From Cryptococcus deneoformans JEC21 (Eukaryota > Basidiomycota > Tremellomycetes > Tremellales > Cryptococcaceae): 37,500 nt of DNA. The DNA lies in NCBI RefSeq assembly GCF_000091045.1, contig NC_006687.1:1240001-1277500 (forward strand), given 5' to 3'. The notes beneath the pieces are model-generated. The model was not told where the DNA came from, searched no databases, and worked only from the letters and a program-made list of their open reading frames with translations. Positions 20,381 through 30,999 of the stretch are shown in pieces. How positions within the stretch are numbered: the first letter of the stretch is position 1; each line of letters begins with the position of its first letter. Position numbers and translations under genes: made by a program.

Positions 20381-21936
20381 ATGACCGTTCAAGTTCACCT
20401 CTCAACCCCTGGGGCTGGCCCCTCTTCCGCTGCTGCCTCGTCCTTCGCTACTCCCGCCGTTGATGTAGAGGACACGCTCCGTCAAGTCGTGGCTCGTCTT
20501 CGAATGGCAAAGCGCATCGTGGTTGTATCAGGTGCGTCGTGTCCATTTTGACTGATCCTTGGATCCAATCGTGCTTAAATATGAATTTACTGTAGGCGCT
20601 GGCGTCTCCACAGGTGCTGCTATCCCAGACTTTCGTTCCGCATCTGGGCTTTTCAGCGGAAAGACCAAGGGTGGCCATTCGGTCAAGGACCTCTTTCACG
20701 TCCGCTGTCTTGCTGTAAGCACCGTCCATCATTTTGTATATCTCGAAGTGAACACTGATCTTCTGATAGCACCCGACGCTTCTTGCAAAACATCACGAGC
20801 TCATAACTTCTCTTTCGTCCCTTTCCACAGCCGCGCCGCCCACTCCCTTTCACACCTACTTGTCTTCCCTTGATAATGAAGGTCGTCTTCTCCGTTGTTA
20901 TACCCAGAACATTGATGGACTAGAAGAAAAGACAGGCTTAGCTGTGGGTATCCCGTCAAACAAGAGAAAATCACCAAAAGCAAAGGGCAAGGAAAATGCC
21001 CCTTCCCTTTTATCTATATCAGATACACCCGAAACGTCCCTTGAACCCCCCGAGCCTCGTGTTATCCCTCTACACGGTCTTCTTTCCACGCTCCACTGTA
21101 CCTTATGCCACACCAAACTCCCACTTTCTCCCCATCTCCCTTTACCGCCGACTTCCGTCCCATGTCCCACTTGCGAGCTTGCATCTTCCATCCGCTCAGC
21201 CCTTTCGGAACGATCACGGAAAAGCGGTACACTGCGCGCGAGCGTCGTGCTCTATGGCGAAGAGCATCCAGAAGGGGAATCGATTGGCAAATCGGTTAGC
21301 AAGGACTTGAAAGGAGTGGACATGCTCCTTGTCTGTGGTACAAGCCTCAGTGTACCGGGCGTAAAAAGGGTTGTTAAGGAGATGGCGAAATCAGCGAAAT
21401 CGAAAGGGAGAGGAAAAGGAAAGCAGGGGCAAGATGTGAAGACGGTGTTTGTGAACGAAGAACCACCCAGTAAAGGGAGTGAGTGGGACGGGATATTCGA
21501 TATATGGGTTCAAGGAGATGTGCAAAAATTTGTGAAGGATTACCTCCAGAATCCAGATTTTGCTTCAACACCAACCAAGAGTTCACCAAAGAAGGTTTCC
21601 CCCTCTGCCACTACAAAACCATCCACACCAAAACGCACTCCAAACACTCCGAACAAAAGAAAACTCCCAACAACCTACCTCCCTCCAACTCCTGTTTCAC
21701 TCGAAAAGGACAACTCCAGTACCGGATCTCCTCAAGTATACGCTACTCCGACCAAACCACAATCAGCAAATGCCTCTGCTTATGCTGGTATGGGTGTACC
21801 CCCTACACCGCCTTTGACAGATGAAATACGCCCGACTAAGAGAATGAAAGTGGAGAGAAGGGAGAGGGAGGTATCGCCCACACCGACGAGGAAGGATGAA
21901 GTATCATTGCCACCCTCTGTGGAGATCCGGGGATAA
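20381..21936 (+). CDS. NAD-dependent histone deacetylase, Hst3/Hst4-like sirtuin
   Basis: Sirtuins of this branch remove acetyl from histone H3 Lys56 in yeasts and so affect replication-linked genome stability. I place three exons: 20381-20531, 20596-20714 and 20770-21936, giving 478 aa. Motifs in order are the Rossmann loop SGAGVSTGAAIPDFRS (about 50-65), TQNIDG (135-140), the catalytic His192 in PLHG, and zinc cysteines C200/C203 and C222/C225. VVLYGEEHPEGE and CGTSLSVPG follow; the VVLYGE/HP wording is typical of Hst3/Hst4 rather than Sir2. A lysine-rich insert of about 40 residues (151-188) between TQNIDG and the catalytic His carries a KEN triplet (164-166). The C-terminal 130 residues are disordered, rich in Ser/Thr-Pro, and hold a basic NLS-like PTKRMK. 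Assignment to Hst3 or Hst4 specifically is not possible from sequence alone. Confidence 0.9.
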
Positions 21937-22531
21937 TCTGTGAGATTGCACTCGTAAATATGGTTTGAAGGCGATAATAATCTTGGGACATCGATTCTTC
22001 AGCTGGTCTTGAAGAACCTGGGTCATGCTATTACGAATGGTCTTTTTATAAATCTTGCTTGCTTCCGTTTGCCCTGAGACAACGTCCGTTTTTGTCATAG
22101 TGGAATAGTTGTAAGTAAATTATACGTTTCTTGATAGTGTATAGCATGCAGCGTCTTTTAATGTGCTCAATGATACTGGGGTATGTTTGCGTTCATGTAT
22201 CTCTTCCTGTTACCACCCATGGTTATACACGGTAGCTGATCACCACATACTACTGTCAGTCAAAAAGTTCGCTTCCATCCTTTGCTAGGAGTTGACAAAG
22301 GAAATAGGAATCAAACCCGTCTCAGGCATCATCGTCGTATTTTTCCTTACACCTTTTTAGGACTACTCGTTCCTCCAAATTCTGCTATCCATTCACTATC
22401 AACTCCCTGCAAATCGGCAACAAGGTGCCCATATAAAGTATGCTATCTGTTTGCAGTTTCCCTTGCTGCGCCTCTTTCTCCCATCACCACCACCATCTTC
22501 TTCATTCCGACGAAGGAAAACAAAAATAAAA
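21937..22531. other. intergenic, sirtuin 3' flank and leader of the small ORF
   Basis: About 600 bp. The left part is AT-rich 3' UTR-like sequence. From about 22,400 the plus strand becomes strongly pyrimidine-rich (tracts of TTC/CCA), as in fungal promoters and leaders. This gives mild support to a transcript starting before the small ORF at 22,532. Confidence 0.45.
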
Positions 22532-22852
22532 ATGCACCCCGACTTTTCCCGCACCTTTATGCGTCTACCTGGAATCGCATTCTCCCCCACATGCCTCCTC
22601 GGTACCAATATATCATCACCATCTCCACCATACTCAGCCCCTGCTTCCGCTCAAGCTCAAGTTCCAGTTTCGCTCTCTGCTTCACCTGTTCTAGAACCTG
22701 AAGAGATGGCTCATATTATTACAGAGCTGCAGTTATCGACGGTTAGTGAAGAGAGAAGAAGGGTGTTACTAAAGTTGGTAGGTATCGAGGATGAGTCCTG
22801 TGCATGTGCGGATGCGCTGGAGAAAACCCAAACCAATCGCGATGGAATATAG
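22532..22852 (+). CDS. small hypothetical protein, 106 aa
   Basis: I do not recognise a family. This is a single open frame from an ATG in an A-rich context (AAAAATG) to TAG, 80 bp short of the convergent ERG20 stop. The N-terminal 60 residues are Pro/Ser/Ala-rich. The C-terminal 45 residues are predicted helical and acidic (LEPEEMAHIITELQLSTVSEERRRVLLKL), and then a cysteine-containing end (DESCACADALEK). The codon use and helical second half look more like a gene than a chance frame, and a pyrimidine-rich leader precedes it. An upstream exon is possible. It could equally be noise in the ERG20 3' flank. Confidence 0.45.
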   Translation: MHPDFSRTFMRLPGIAFSPTCLLGTNISSPSPPYSAPASAQAQVPVSLSASPVLEPEEMAHIITELQLSTVSEERRRVLLKLVGIEDESCACADALEKTQTNRDGI

Positions 22853-22932
22853 TTTGAATTGTTAGTGGAGTAGGAAAAAAGAACACTTTTCTATAGCCCT
22901 AAAAATGTCCAAGATACATGTCTGGATGCACT

Positions 22933-24481
22933 CTACTTTGACCTCTTGTACACCTTGGCCAAAAAACTCCTGAACACTTCCTTCTTCAAACCAGTTTTTT
23001 CCTCGTCGACTTGCTCGATCAAAGCATTGATCTTCTCGTAGCTTTCCTTCTCGTACTTTTCGAATCGCTCAGGGATAGAGATAGGTGTTTGAGAGAAAAG
23101 CTCCTTGACGCGAGCTTCGCAGGTGCTGTCCTTTCGGCCATAGTTTTCATCGAGGATCTTACGCTGTTCAGGGGTAGCGTGAGCGAGGGCGGTGTTGACG
23201 TTCCAAGAGCACTTGTTGTCCTACAATACAAGGTAAGGATCTGTCTAGATATGTGCCCAGAAGGTTTTGGCTTACGAGGATATCAGTACCAATCTTGCCA
23301 ATGTGCTCGGGCTTGCCGTAGCAATCGAGATAGTCGTCCTGAACCTGGAAGTACTCGCCGAGGGGGAGAAGGATTTTGAGGGCGAGATCGAAAGCAGCCT
23401 TGTCCTCAACACCGGACTGATTTTTGCTGTAAACTCTGATATTTCTTCCAGATAATAGACATGCTTACCATGTGCATGGCAAGAGCGACGGGGAGGTAGA
23501 AAGAGTAGAAAGCAGTCTTGTAAACGACAATGAGGTGGTGCCTGCGACCAAAAAGTCAGCGAATCGGCACATCACTGGGAGAAATATTAATTTACTTCTC
23601 GAGAGAGAATTTGTTCAAGTCGACGTGGTCTTCAGGCGCGGTAATGAGGTCGACCAACTGGCCGAGCTCAGTTTGGAAGGTAGTCTCTAGGAAGAGTTCC
23701 ATCAAGTCGACATAGTACTTTTGGCTCCTGAAGTGTTTCTTGAGGAGGTAATAGATGGCGGCTTCAAGCATGAAAGCGTCGTTAATAGCAATGTTACCGA
23801 CGTTAGGCTGGGTAGCTCTATGAGTCCGTTGGTGCAAATATAGATAGCAAAGCAACTGACCACTCGGTACCAACAGGGCTGTCCTCGACGGGTAACGCTC
23901 TGGTCCATAATGTCATCGGCGACAAGGAAATAAGCTTGGAGCTAATCACAGGAGTCAGGATTATTTTCTGAAGTAGACATATGTTCACTTACGAGCTCTA
24001 CACACCATCCAAGGATAGCGGCATTGGTGTATTCTTCCTCAGATAGTTCTCGGCCCTTGAGGATTTCGACAGTGTCGACGACGGACATACCACGGTTGAG
24101 CTTGCCTATATTGCGGAACGTTAATTGTGATTTTTGTGCCACTAAATTTAAAACTGAGACATACCACCGGGAGTGTTGTGGTAAAGTACCTATGGCAATG
24201 TCAGTTTTTGTTTACAAGCTGCTTTGTACCTAGGTGTTCTCTGGCAAAAGGATTTGCTCGACCTATCATGACGCTAGGTAGCTACACACCTTTTGGTACC
24301 ACTCTACAGCATCCTTGGGCATACCCTCACCCTTGACATACGTCAAAAGCTCCTCGGCAATCTGGTCAAAGACCTTTTCGAAACGGGCCCTTCGCGCAGC
24401 CTTGGCGTCAACGGGAGTCTGAGCTCCAGCGTCCGGGCGGTTGTAGGAATGGCCGTCAATTTCGGGGTTGAGCGAGGACAT
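22933..24481 (-). CDS. ERG20: farnesyl diphosphate synthase
   Basis: The enzyme condenses IPP with DMAPP and then GPP to make FPP, the branch point for ergosterol, ubiquinone, dolichol and protein prenylation. I place eight exons: 24481-24290, 24189-24165, 24105-23993, 23941-23861, 23807-23596, 23541-23469, 23416-23276 and 23220-22933, giving 374 aa. The first Asp-rich motif DDIMD is at 119-123 and the second, DDYLD, at 259-263. Tyr114-Phe115, at -5 and -4 from the first motif, are the bulky residues that stop chain growth at C15. [14 protein letters not shown] is rebuilt exactly across the fourth intron, which fixes that acceptor. The protein ends AKVYKRSK, as the family does. It is about 20 residues longer at the N-terminus than typical, with no obvious targeting sequence. 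Exon 2 is only 25 nt. Confidence 0.96.
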
Positions 24482-24840
24482 TCTGGAGGGTTATAGAGGG
24501 AAAATTGGGGTTTTGAAAGAAAAAATGTATTTTGTTATTGAGAAGTCACCTCGTACGAGCGAAGAACTACCTCTAAGAACGCGCACAAACCTCTCTTGTG
24601 AATTTGATCCCGTCTCGCTTCTCTCGTCTATTCTGTCCTTGCACGCACTTCGCCTTTTCTTCTCTCGTGTTGTCGTATTGAGCCCCAGTTGGCGAATTCA
24701 TTCACCGACTGTGCGACAGAGCCCTCTCGTCCACTCACTTGCAACCCGACTTTCTCCTCCTTTTCCAGGTGTAAAGTCTCCTGGTGGAGTTGCCAACCGA
24801 GTAGACAGGAGGGAGATGGCGACGGTGTCAAAATCTTTGC

Positions 24841-25320
24841 CCCAACACTCTGGAGAACATGCAAATGGACGTATGGAGATCCCTCCGGCCTAGTTTGTGG
24901 GGACCATATCCTCCAATTCTCACAGGGCGACCGTCAGGGCCTTCTTCTTGATCGCCTTGCGGCCTACCCTCGACCTCCTGTGCCAATCTCTCGGCCCGAA
25001 TACCCAAGCGCTGGCGTACCTTGGACGATGTATACCTCTTCTCGCAAGATCTCGAGGTGCTCAACAAGACTACCAAGCTCCTCGCCGATAAACAGCATGT
25101 CACCAAGCTAACTGAGAGAAACTGCAAGCTGGTGAGCTTCGATGACATTAGGCGCGATGTCCTCAAGATGCTCGGGACAATGATAGGGAGGAGGAAGAAG
25201 CGGGAGGAGTTTCTGGGGGACAAGATACGGAAGGAGGTGGAAAAGGTGAGCAGGCTCAAAAACCTTCCCCATCAGCGTGCGCTCCTCCTCCTTCGCTTTT
25301 GCATCCAGCAGAATCTTTGA
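24841..25320 (+). pseudogene. possible small gene or decayed coding segment, divergent from ERG20
   Basis: Frame 1 is open from 24,805 to a TGA at 24,949. The same frame is open again from 24,952 to TGA at 25,320. The second part is coding-like and helical: LDDVYLFSQDLEVLNKTTKL, then a charged run with RRKKREEF and KIRKEVEK. A possible intron 25,246-25,308 (GTGAGC to TCCAG) would leave the frame unchanged. I could not find a splice pair that removes the single TGA at 24,949, so either the gene starts differently, or this is a broken copy, or the frame is chance. An overlapping frame (ending at about 25,398 in ARFWDRLDTILWRR) also looks coding-like, which suggests a frameshift. No family is recognised. 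Confidence 0.25.
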
Positions 25321-25398
25321 CATCTTCAAAGGAACCTGCGCTCGGTCGGCCTGCTAGATTTTGGGATAGGCTCGACACGATATTGTGGAGAAGGTGAA

Positions 25399-26354
25399 GA
25401 GCACTGCAGCCCAGCCTCCGCAACGAATAAGCGACATCGTCACCTCGAGAGAGATGAGTAAGCAAGAAGGGAAAGGTTGGTATATAAGGCAATAGATTTT
25501 GGTAGATCCATAATCCTCAGAAAATCGATACTGTTGTCCTTTCTCACTATCTTGCCTTCGAACAATTCTTCCTTTTAAAGTCGTTTCAGTCAGCCATTAG
25601 TCCAGCTCCTGCCCCTTCAGGCCCTGGCTATTCCTTCCTCTAAGTCCAGCTTCTGTTCCGCCAGCCTGGCAATTCCTCCGTCCGGCTCTGCTAGAGTAGA
25701 TACCTTTCACCTTTTTTCGTCGAGTTCTACATCATCAGAGTTGAGTGCCGGGCAGCTGCGCTGACTGAAGTGACGCCCGTGACACACACACACCAGTTGC
25801 AAACAAATTGACATTCGCTTTCACCACTTGCGTGATCTCGTCTCCCAAAACTATCTTCCTCTCGCCCATCTGCCCACCCACCAGATGATTGCTGATGAAC
25901 GAACTAAACCTCTGGCACCCGGTCCCATGAATGGATTCCTCGAGTTATTTGGTATAGTCTGGGAGGGGTATGCTGGCCCCTGGTGTTGTCTACTGGCGGC
26001 CTCATGAGTCGAGGAAACAGCGCATGAATGAAGAAGAGGGCATGAAGAGATGCCTGGGGGAGTTTTTGAGGGTATGCAGAAGCGAGTTAGTGTGGAGCTA
26101 GTACGGGAAAGCGCTCACACACTGCTAATCTAAGGTAGGGGCGGAAAAAAGGTGGGAGGCAGTCTTAACTTAGGACGGAAGTTGAGTGAAAAAGAGTGGA
26201 GGAAAGCAGCGGAAGTATTTTGTAGAATACATCACTGCAACTTCATAAAGTAAACATGAACCTGATGTAACCTCTATAACACCCTCATCTTTCAACTACT
26301 TCCGTCCCAATAATATCTTTTCTTCTTTTACCCAGATACCTCTCCTTCCCGATC
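25399..26354. other. intergenic, no gene seen
   Basis: Nearly 1 kb without a supportable gene. The part from 25,500 to 25,900 is pyrimidine-rich on the plus strand with a short CA repeat near 25,785, like a promoter or leader. The part from 26,220 on is AT-rich and is probably the 3' UTR of the alpha/beta hydrolase on the minus strand. No repeat family or RNA gene was recognised. Confidence 0.45.
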
Positions 26355-27591
26355 TTACAACAATCTTTCAATCTCTGCCTTCCTCTCCAAAATCCCTATC
26401 GTCCAGTTAACCATCCTCTGTACGATCTCATCTATCCCTTCTACCAACTTCATTTCCTCCCCGCTTGGCTGTAACAACATATGTGCCGCATCCGCCACCC
26501 ACTCCACTTTTACCTCCTTCCTCATCTCCTTCAAGTCCTTCTCCGTTGCCATACTATCTTCGATCGGGACGGTATGGTCTTCTTTACCGTGGATGATGTA
26601 CGTTGGCGGTGTAGCGTCGGTTGAGGGAAGTAGAAGGGATCGTTTCGAAACTGGGATAGCTGCGAGTCGCTCTTCATACCGCAGTTTCGCAAGTTTCGCC
26701 GAAAGTCCTGGTTCGGAAAGGAGATAATCCAAAAACACCCCATCCCTCTGCCATTTCAAAAAAAGGCTGAATCTTCCCTTGGCTGACGTTAGTTTCCCAT
26801 CCACAACAATATACGGATCCTCCGTCGTGACTTCGCCTCCTTTCATCTTCTCCAGCTCCTCTGCTCGCTTCATATCGTGTAAATGCACATTCGAAGGCAT
26901 TGATTTTTCGATATCTGCCCCTTGGCACCAAAAGTCCAATAACCAATCCCCACTTTGTCCAAAGAAGTTAATCCATGCGATAGGACGGGGTTTGATGTCT
27001 GCAATCGTCGCTGCTGCTCTCGCTGGGTAATTTCCGCCTGAAGCTCCGTTCACTATTAGGTTGTCCTTGTCGACCATATAGCCCGAAGAAGCGAGAGTTT
27101 TAGCGAGAGGGGTAGAAGGGTCGGAAAGGTAGCTCATAAGGGTACGGACGTCGTTGACGATATCAGAAGGTGTACTGGGGAAAAGCAGGCGGTAGTCGGC
27201 GGAGACGAAGAGGATGCCTTTTGAGTTGAACAGTGCTATGCGAGTAGGCCTTGGTCAGCTTCATATCTTTCTCGTCCTTGGAATGCGCAAGGGAGAATGA
27301 AAGGAACCTAGTTGAAAGCTCACCAGGCAAATTCGCCGGGAATACCATTACTCTCGATCCACCCACCATGCCACCCAGATGAAATTGCACTACCACCGGC
27401 ATCTTTTTCAACTCCTTCTCTGCTTTTCCTTCCAGTTGCAGCTTCTGGCCATGCTCCTGTATCGCCTCTCCGCTTGCACTTCCAGGCTGAGGTATATAAG
27501 CATCCAGCTTGATATCATGCTTCGAGTCGTACACAAACGTCTTCGGTTTGGGTATACACAAGTCGGATCGATCAATGTGAGCTGTGGTCAT
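26355..27591 (-). CDS. alpha/beta hydrolase (esterase/lipase type)
   Basis: This is an alpha/beta-hydrolase of the carboxylesterase/dienelactone-hydrolase-like group. Two exons (27591-27324 and 27235-26355) give 382 aa. The nucleophile elbow is VNGASGGNY with Ser155. Asp309 (HGKEDHTVP) and His341 (AAHMLL) complete a plausible triad in the right order and spacing. The first exon holds the oxyanion-hole strand VVVQFHLGGMVGGS (about 66-79), where HLGG replaces the more usual HGGG. ILFVSADYRLLFPSTPSDIVNDV is the typical second strand and helix of this group. There is no signal peptide, so it is probably cytosolic. The substrate cannot be read from the sequence. The first exon has a long charged insert (about 38-64) before the core fold. 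Confidence 0.85.
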
Positions 27592-28523
27592 GGTCTGTTT
27601 TTGATCTAGTTCTTATACCAGAGCTTTGCTCCATGCTCATTCTCCCCTTCTGTTTGCACATATGGGTAAGAAGTATATACAGTAAGATGTACTACTGGTT
27701 GGGACTTCGTTGTATTTGCAGAACTCGGAAGGAGCTCCGCACTTCGTGATATGACGTCGGCGGAATGTTCGTAGGGTTCCTTTTCCGACGGAAGGAAGTA
27801 CAGTATGAGAGTGGAGGTTAACATCATATCTTATAGATATTCGCCAATCTGCACACGCACTTTTCCTTCATTCTCGTCGTCGAGTCTTTTCATACGTACT
27901 CGTTCTTCGATTCCTCTTCTAGTCCAGACACGTCTTGTTTTGTCATGCCTTGGAGGTCAATCGCATCAAGAATAAAGCATTGAACTCTGCTAAGGTCGTG
28001 ATTTGCACGGCGCATGCAGATATGTTTCATTTTGAGTACGTAAGAGAAAGGTGTAACAAGAACGTTTTTGTAGTCAAAAGGAAAAATCATATGCTGAATC
28101 CACCTCGCTCCTCCCACTTCCACAAACTTGTTCCTCCTCCCCTTCTTATATTTCTCACTTGCCGACTCCTTCCCCTCCTCCTCTAAAGGCCTTCGATATG
28201 TTTTCTTTTCATCCTTCCCTCCTTTCCCGCATACGTACTTCGTTCTTCTCTACAACGACGCACACTCTCCATTATTAGTAGCCCACCTTACGTATACCCA
28301 CACCATCCCCCACCCCTTAGAAGTATCATCCCCGAAAACATGTACTCTTTCAAGTATCTAATCGGTGTCAATGAGAATAAAACTCTTGGACCCCATATAT
28401 CATGGCGACACATGCTGAGAATTCATGAGGGGAACATTATAACTAACACAGAACCGAAGATGTAAAAAAACGCTCTAAATACTACACCCGATATGTCTAT
28501 CTATCCTTGCCGACCGACGAAGC
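27592..28523. other. intergenic between hydrolase 5' end and transporter 3' end
   Basis: About 930 bp. The left half is the hydrolase promoter. A pyrimidine-rich segment lies at about 28,100-28,340 (plus strand), and AT-rich sequence near 28,360-28,520 probably belongs to the transporter 3' UTR. Open frames at 27,890-28,361 are short and lie on both strands; none is supported. Confidence 0.45.
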
Positions 28524-30999
28524 TTAATCGGCCCTGACGACAGGCTTCTCCTTTTCCACCATCTTCACCTCCTCTTCCCCCTCCCTCTCATCAATTTGCT
28601 CTTGCTTCTTCTTGCCCAGACCGATTCGCTTACCACCGAGGATAATCTGCTCGTCCTCAGTGAGCTGAAGGTCTTCGATGAAGAACATGGAAATCAGCAT
28701 AGGGATTTGCAGGCAGGTAGAAACAATGGCAAGGACTGCATTCGCGTTAGCTGTAAGTACATGTTTTGGGCTGTAGGTTGCAAAGCTCACTCTTCATCGT
28801 ATGCACATAGGACTTGAGAATGGCCAAACCAATCTCGGAATTGGGGTCGTAACTAATGGCGACTGTGATACTGCCATCTAGAAGGAACGTCAGCCCCTGA
28901 ATGACCTGCGCCTGAAGAGAAAAATCGACTTACAGATCGTGGAAGCAAGGTTAGCAGAAGCGGCGGGAAGGTTATTGGCAAGAGCATCAGGCAAGATGTT
29001 GAGCCAGATAGCACCAGCGACGGCAATACTGCAACACATAATCAGCGATTGTCCTGGGAACCAAGAGATAAACTGGACTTACCCAATAGCACCACCCAAA
29101 GAGGCGGCAAAGTAGAAAATACCGGTGGCAATGGCAAGCTCACGCCTCCTGGAAGAAGCTTGCACGGTGATTTGAGCGGAAGTTTGGAACATCTAATTGT
29201 CAGCTCGGCCTCAGGCGATTATAAACTCACCCCTCGACCAACACCGTAGATGGCCTTGGCGATAACATAGCTGGCAATTGCACTCTTCCTACGAGGGTGC
29301 TGGACAAAGTTGATGTCTTTTCATCGTAAGCAAGAGCCTTATAATTTGGCTGATAACTACTCACCGATACCGATAGAAAGGGCACAAAGAGGGATACCGA
29401 TCCACACAGGGTATCTAGTGTGGAAGAGTCGCTTGCCCAAACCAAGCTTGACACAAGCAGGGGTCCAGAATCGCATAACGAGACCGACAACGAGTGCGGT
29501 GACCTGGAAGACGATTCGGAGAGTATTGTCGATCATCGAAGCCTTGCTGGCAGATGTTCGGACGGCGACTTGCATAAAGGTTTGGAAATAAGTGGTGAAG
29601 ACACCGTAGGACATGAAGTCACACATGTTGATAACAAACATAGACATGAGACTTCGATTTTTGAGAGTGTACCAGGGGATGAGAGGAAGACGAGGGGTGA
29701 AGAACCACTTAGGCCTCCATTTTTTAGGAATAGACCTGCGCAAACGTCAACTTCATTTTCCATCATGCCCAAGGTTGACAATAAAAACTCACCAAACGAT
29801 GAAAAGGACAAGAAGACCGAAACCAACACAGATCATGGCAATGTTGTCGTCAGTCCATTGCGACGCAACGCCCTTGGCAAGAGTCAGAGGAACCAAGATT
29901 AACGCCACACTAGCGACAAGAAGACAGGAACCGATGAGATCGTATTCGTGGAAGAGCTGGTCAATGACGTTGGTGTGCGGGGGAAGGCGAGGGACATTTG
30001 GGTTGCGTCGTACTCGTCGGTGCCAAGAAAACAAGATGGCGATGAAGGGAATAGCAAGGACAGTGTTTATGACTATGCCGATCAATCAGCACTTGAAGAT
30101 GATGGAGCATTCAAATGGTAGCTGAAGCAATACATACTGGACCACATTCCGTAACCCCATCGCCAACCAGAAGTTGTGCCCCAGTTTTCCAAGATAAGCC
30201 CACCGATGGTCGAACCGCTATAAAGAGTGATGATGGCGCCTAACCATCAGTTTGCGTTAAGGGCATTTTACACTCACTGAAAGAATCTGCGGCGACGTTC
30301 CATAAAGCTCGTTCGCGAATAGCAGTAGTCTCGGCATAGTAGATTTGAAGAGCGATAGTGTAACCAGTACTCGACAACCCGCTGAAGACATTCGCGCCAA
30401 TATACGTCTGGACATTCTTGCATCCGGCCATCATGGCGTCACTAAGAACCTAGACAGTCAGCTGGATATCCGCCCGCTCATTGACTTACAGTGAAGACGA
30501 CCATGGAAATGATAATCGAAGGAGAGATACGCCCTACATTATCGCAGATTTTGGGAACCTGGACGGTCAGTCTCTATTTGCGGCTTTTCACGGCTTACAA
30601 TGAGGTAGGCAATCATAGAGAAGACTCGGGAAACAACAGCGGCAGCAGCAAGCTCAGAGTGACTCTTGAAGGCACTGGTGGCATAAGCTGTGAAGGTGGT
30701 CTGTGTGTATTGCGCGAAAGCCATCCCGAGAGCGAGGACGGTAAGGCTATTCCTCTGTCATCAGTTGCGCGCCGCAGTTGGACGGAAATGAACACTCACG
30801 CAAGATAAGCAATCCTGATATCCTTCTTGGTGATCACAGAAAGAACACGGCTTGCGGAGGCAATGCCTCGCTTCACCGGGGCCTTGGGATCCTCACTGAA
30901 CTCAGAAGAGCTCTCTTCAAACTCATTTTGATTGAGCCTAGGAAGGTTGGGTTCGTCGTATTCTACCCTGTCCCCTTGCTGATGATGAGGAGCTGACAT
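28524..30999 (-). CDS. siderophore-type MFS transporter (ARN/SIT family)
   Basis: This family takes up ferric siderophores through the plasma membrane by proton symport. I place twelve exons: 30999-30800, 30746-30599, 30558-30490, 30449-30278, 30239-30138, 30072-29793, 29735-29365, 29316-29231, 29192-29083, 29028-28934, 28877-28791 and 28735-28524, giving 643 aa. A cytosolic N-terminus of about 65 residues precedes about 14 predicted membrane segments. Family signatures include PKICDNVGRISPSI in the loop after helix 2, DAMMAGCKNVQTYIGANVFS with YTIALQIYYAETT, and NWGTTSGWRWGYGMW. In the second half WYTLKNRSLMSMFVINMCDFMSYGV and FYFAASLGGAIG are typical. The tail is charged (KMVEKEKPVVRAD). 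Five introns are only 38-48 nt. It is distinct from SIT1 in position; which siderophore it carries is unknown. Confidence 0.88.

Noticed and set aside
28596..30125. Plus-strand frames opposite the siderophore transporter
   Set aside because: The minus strand gives a continuous 643-residue MFS protein through 12 exons; the plus frames are shadows.
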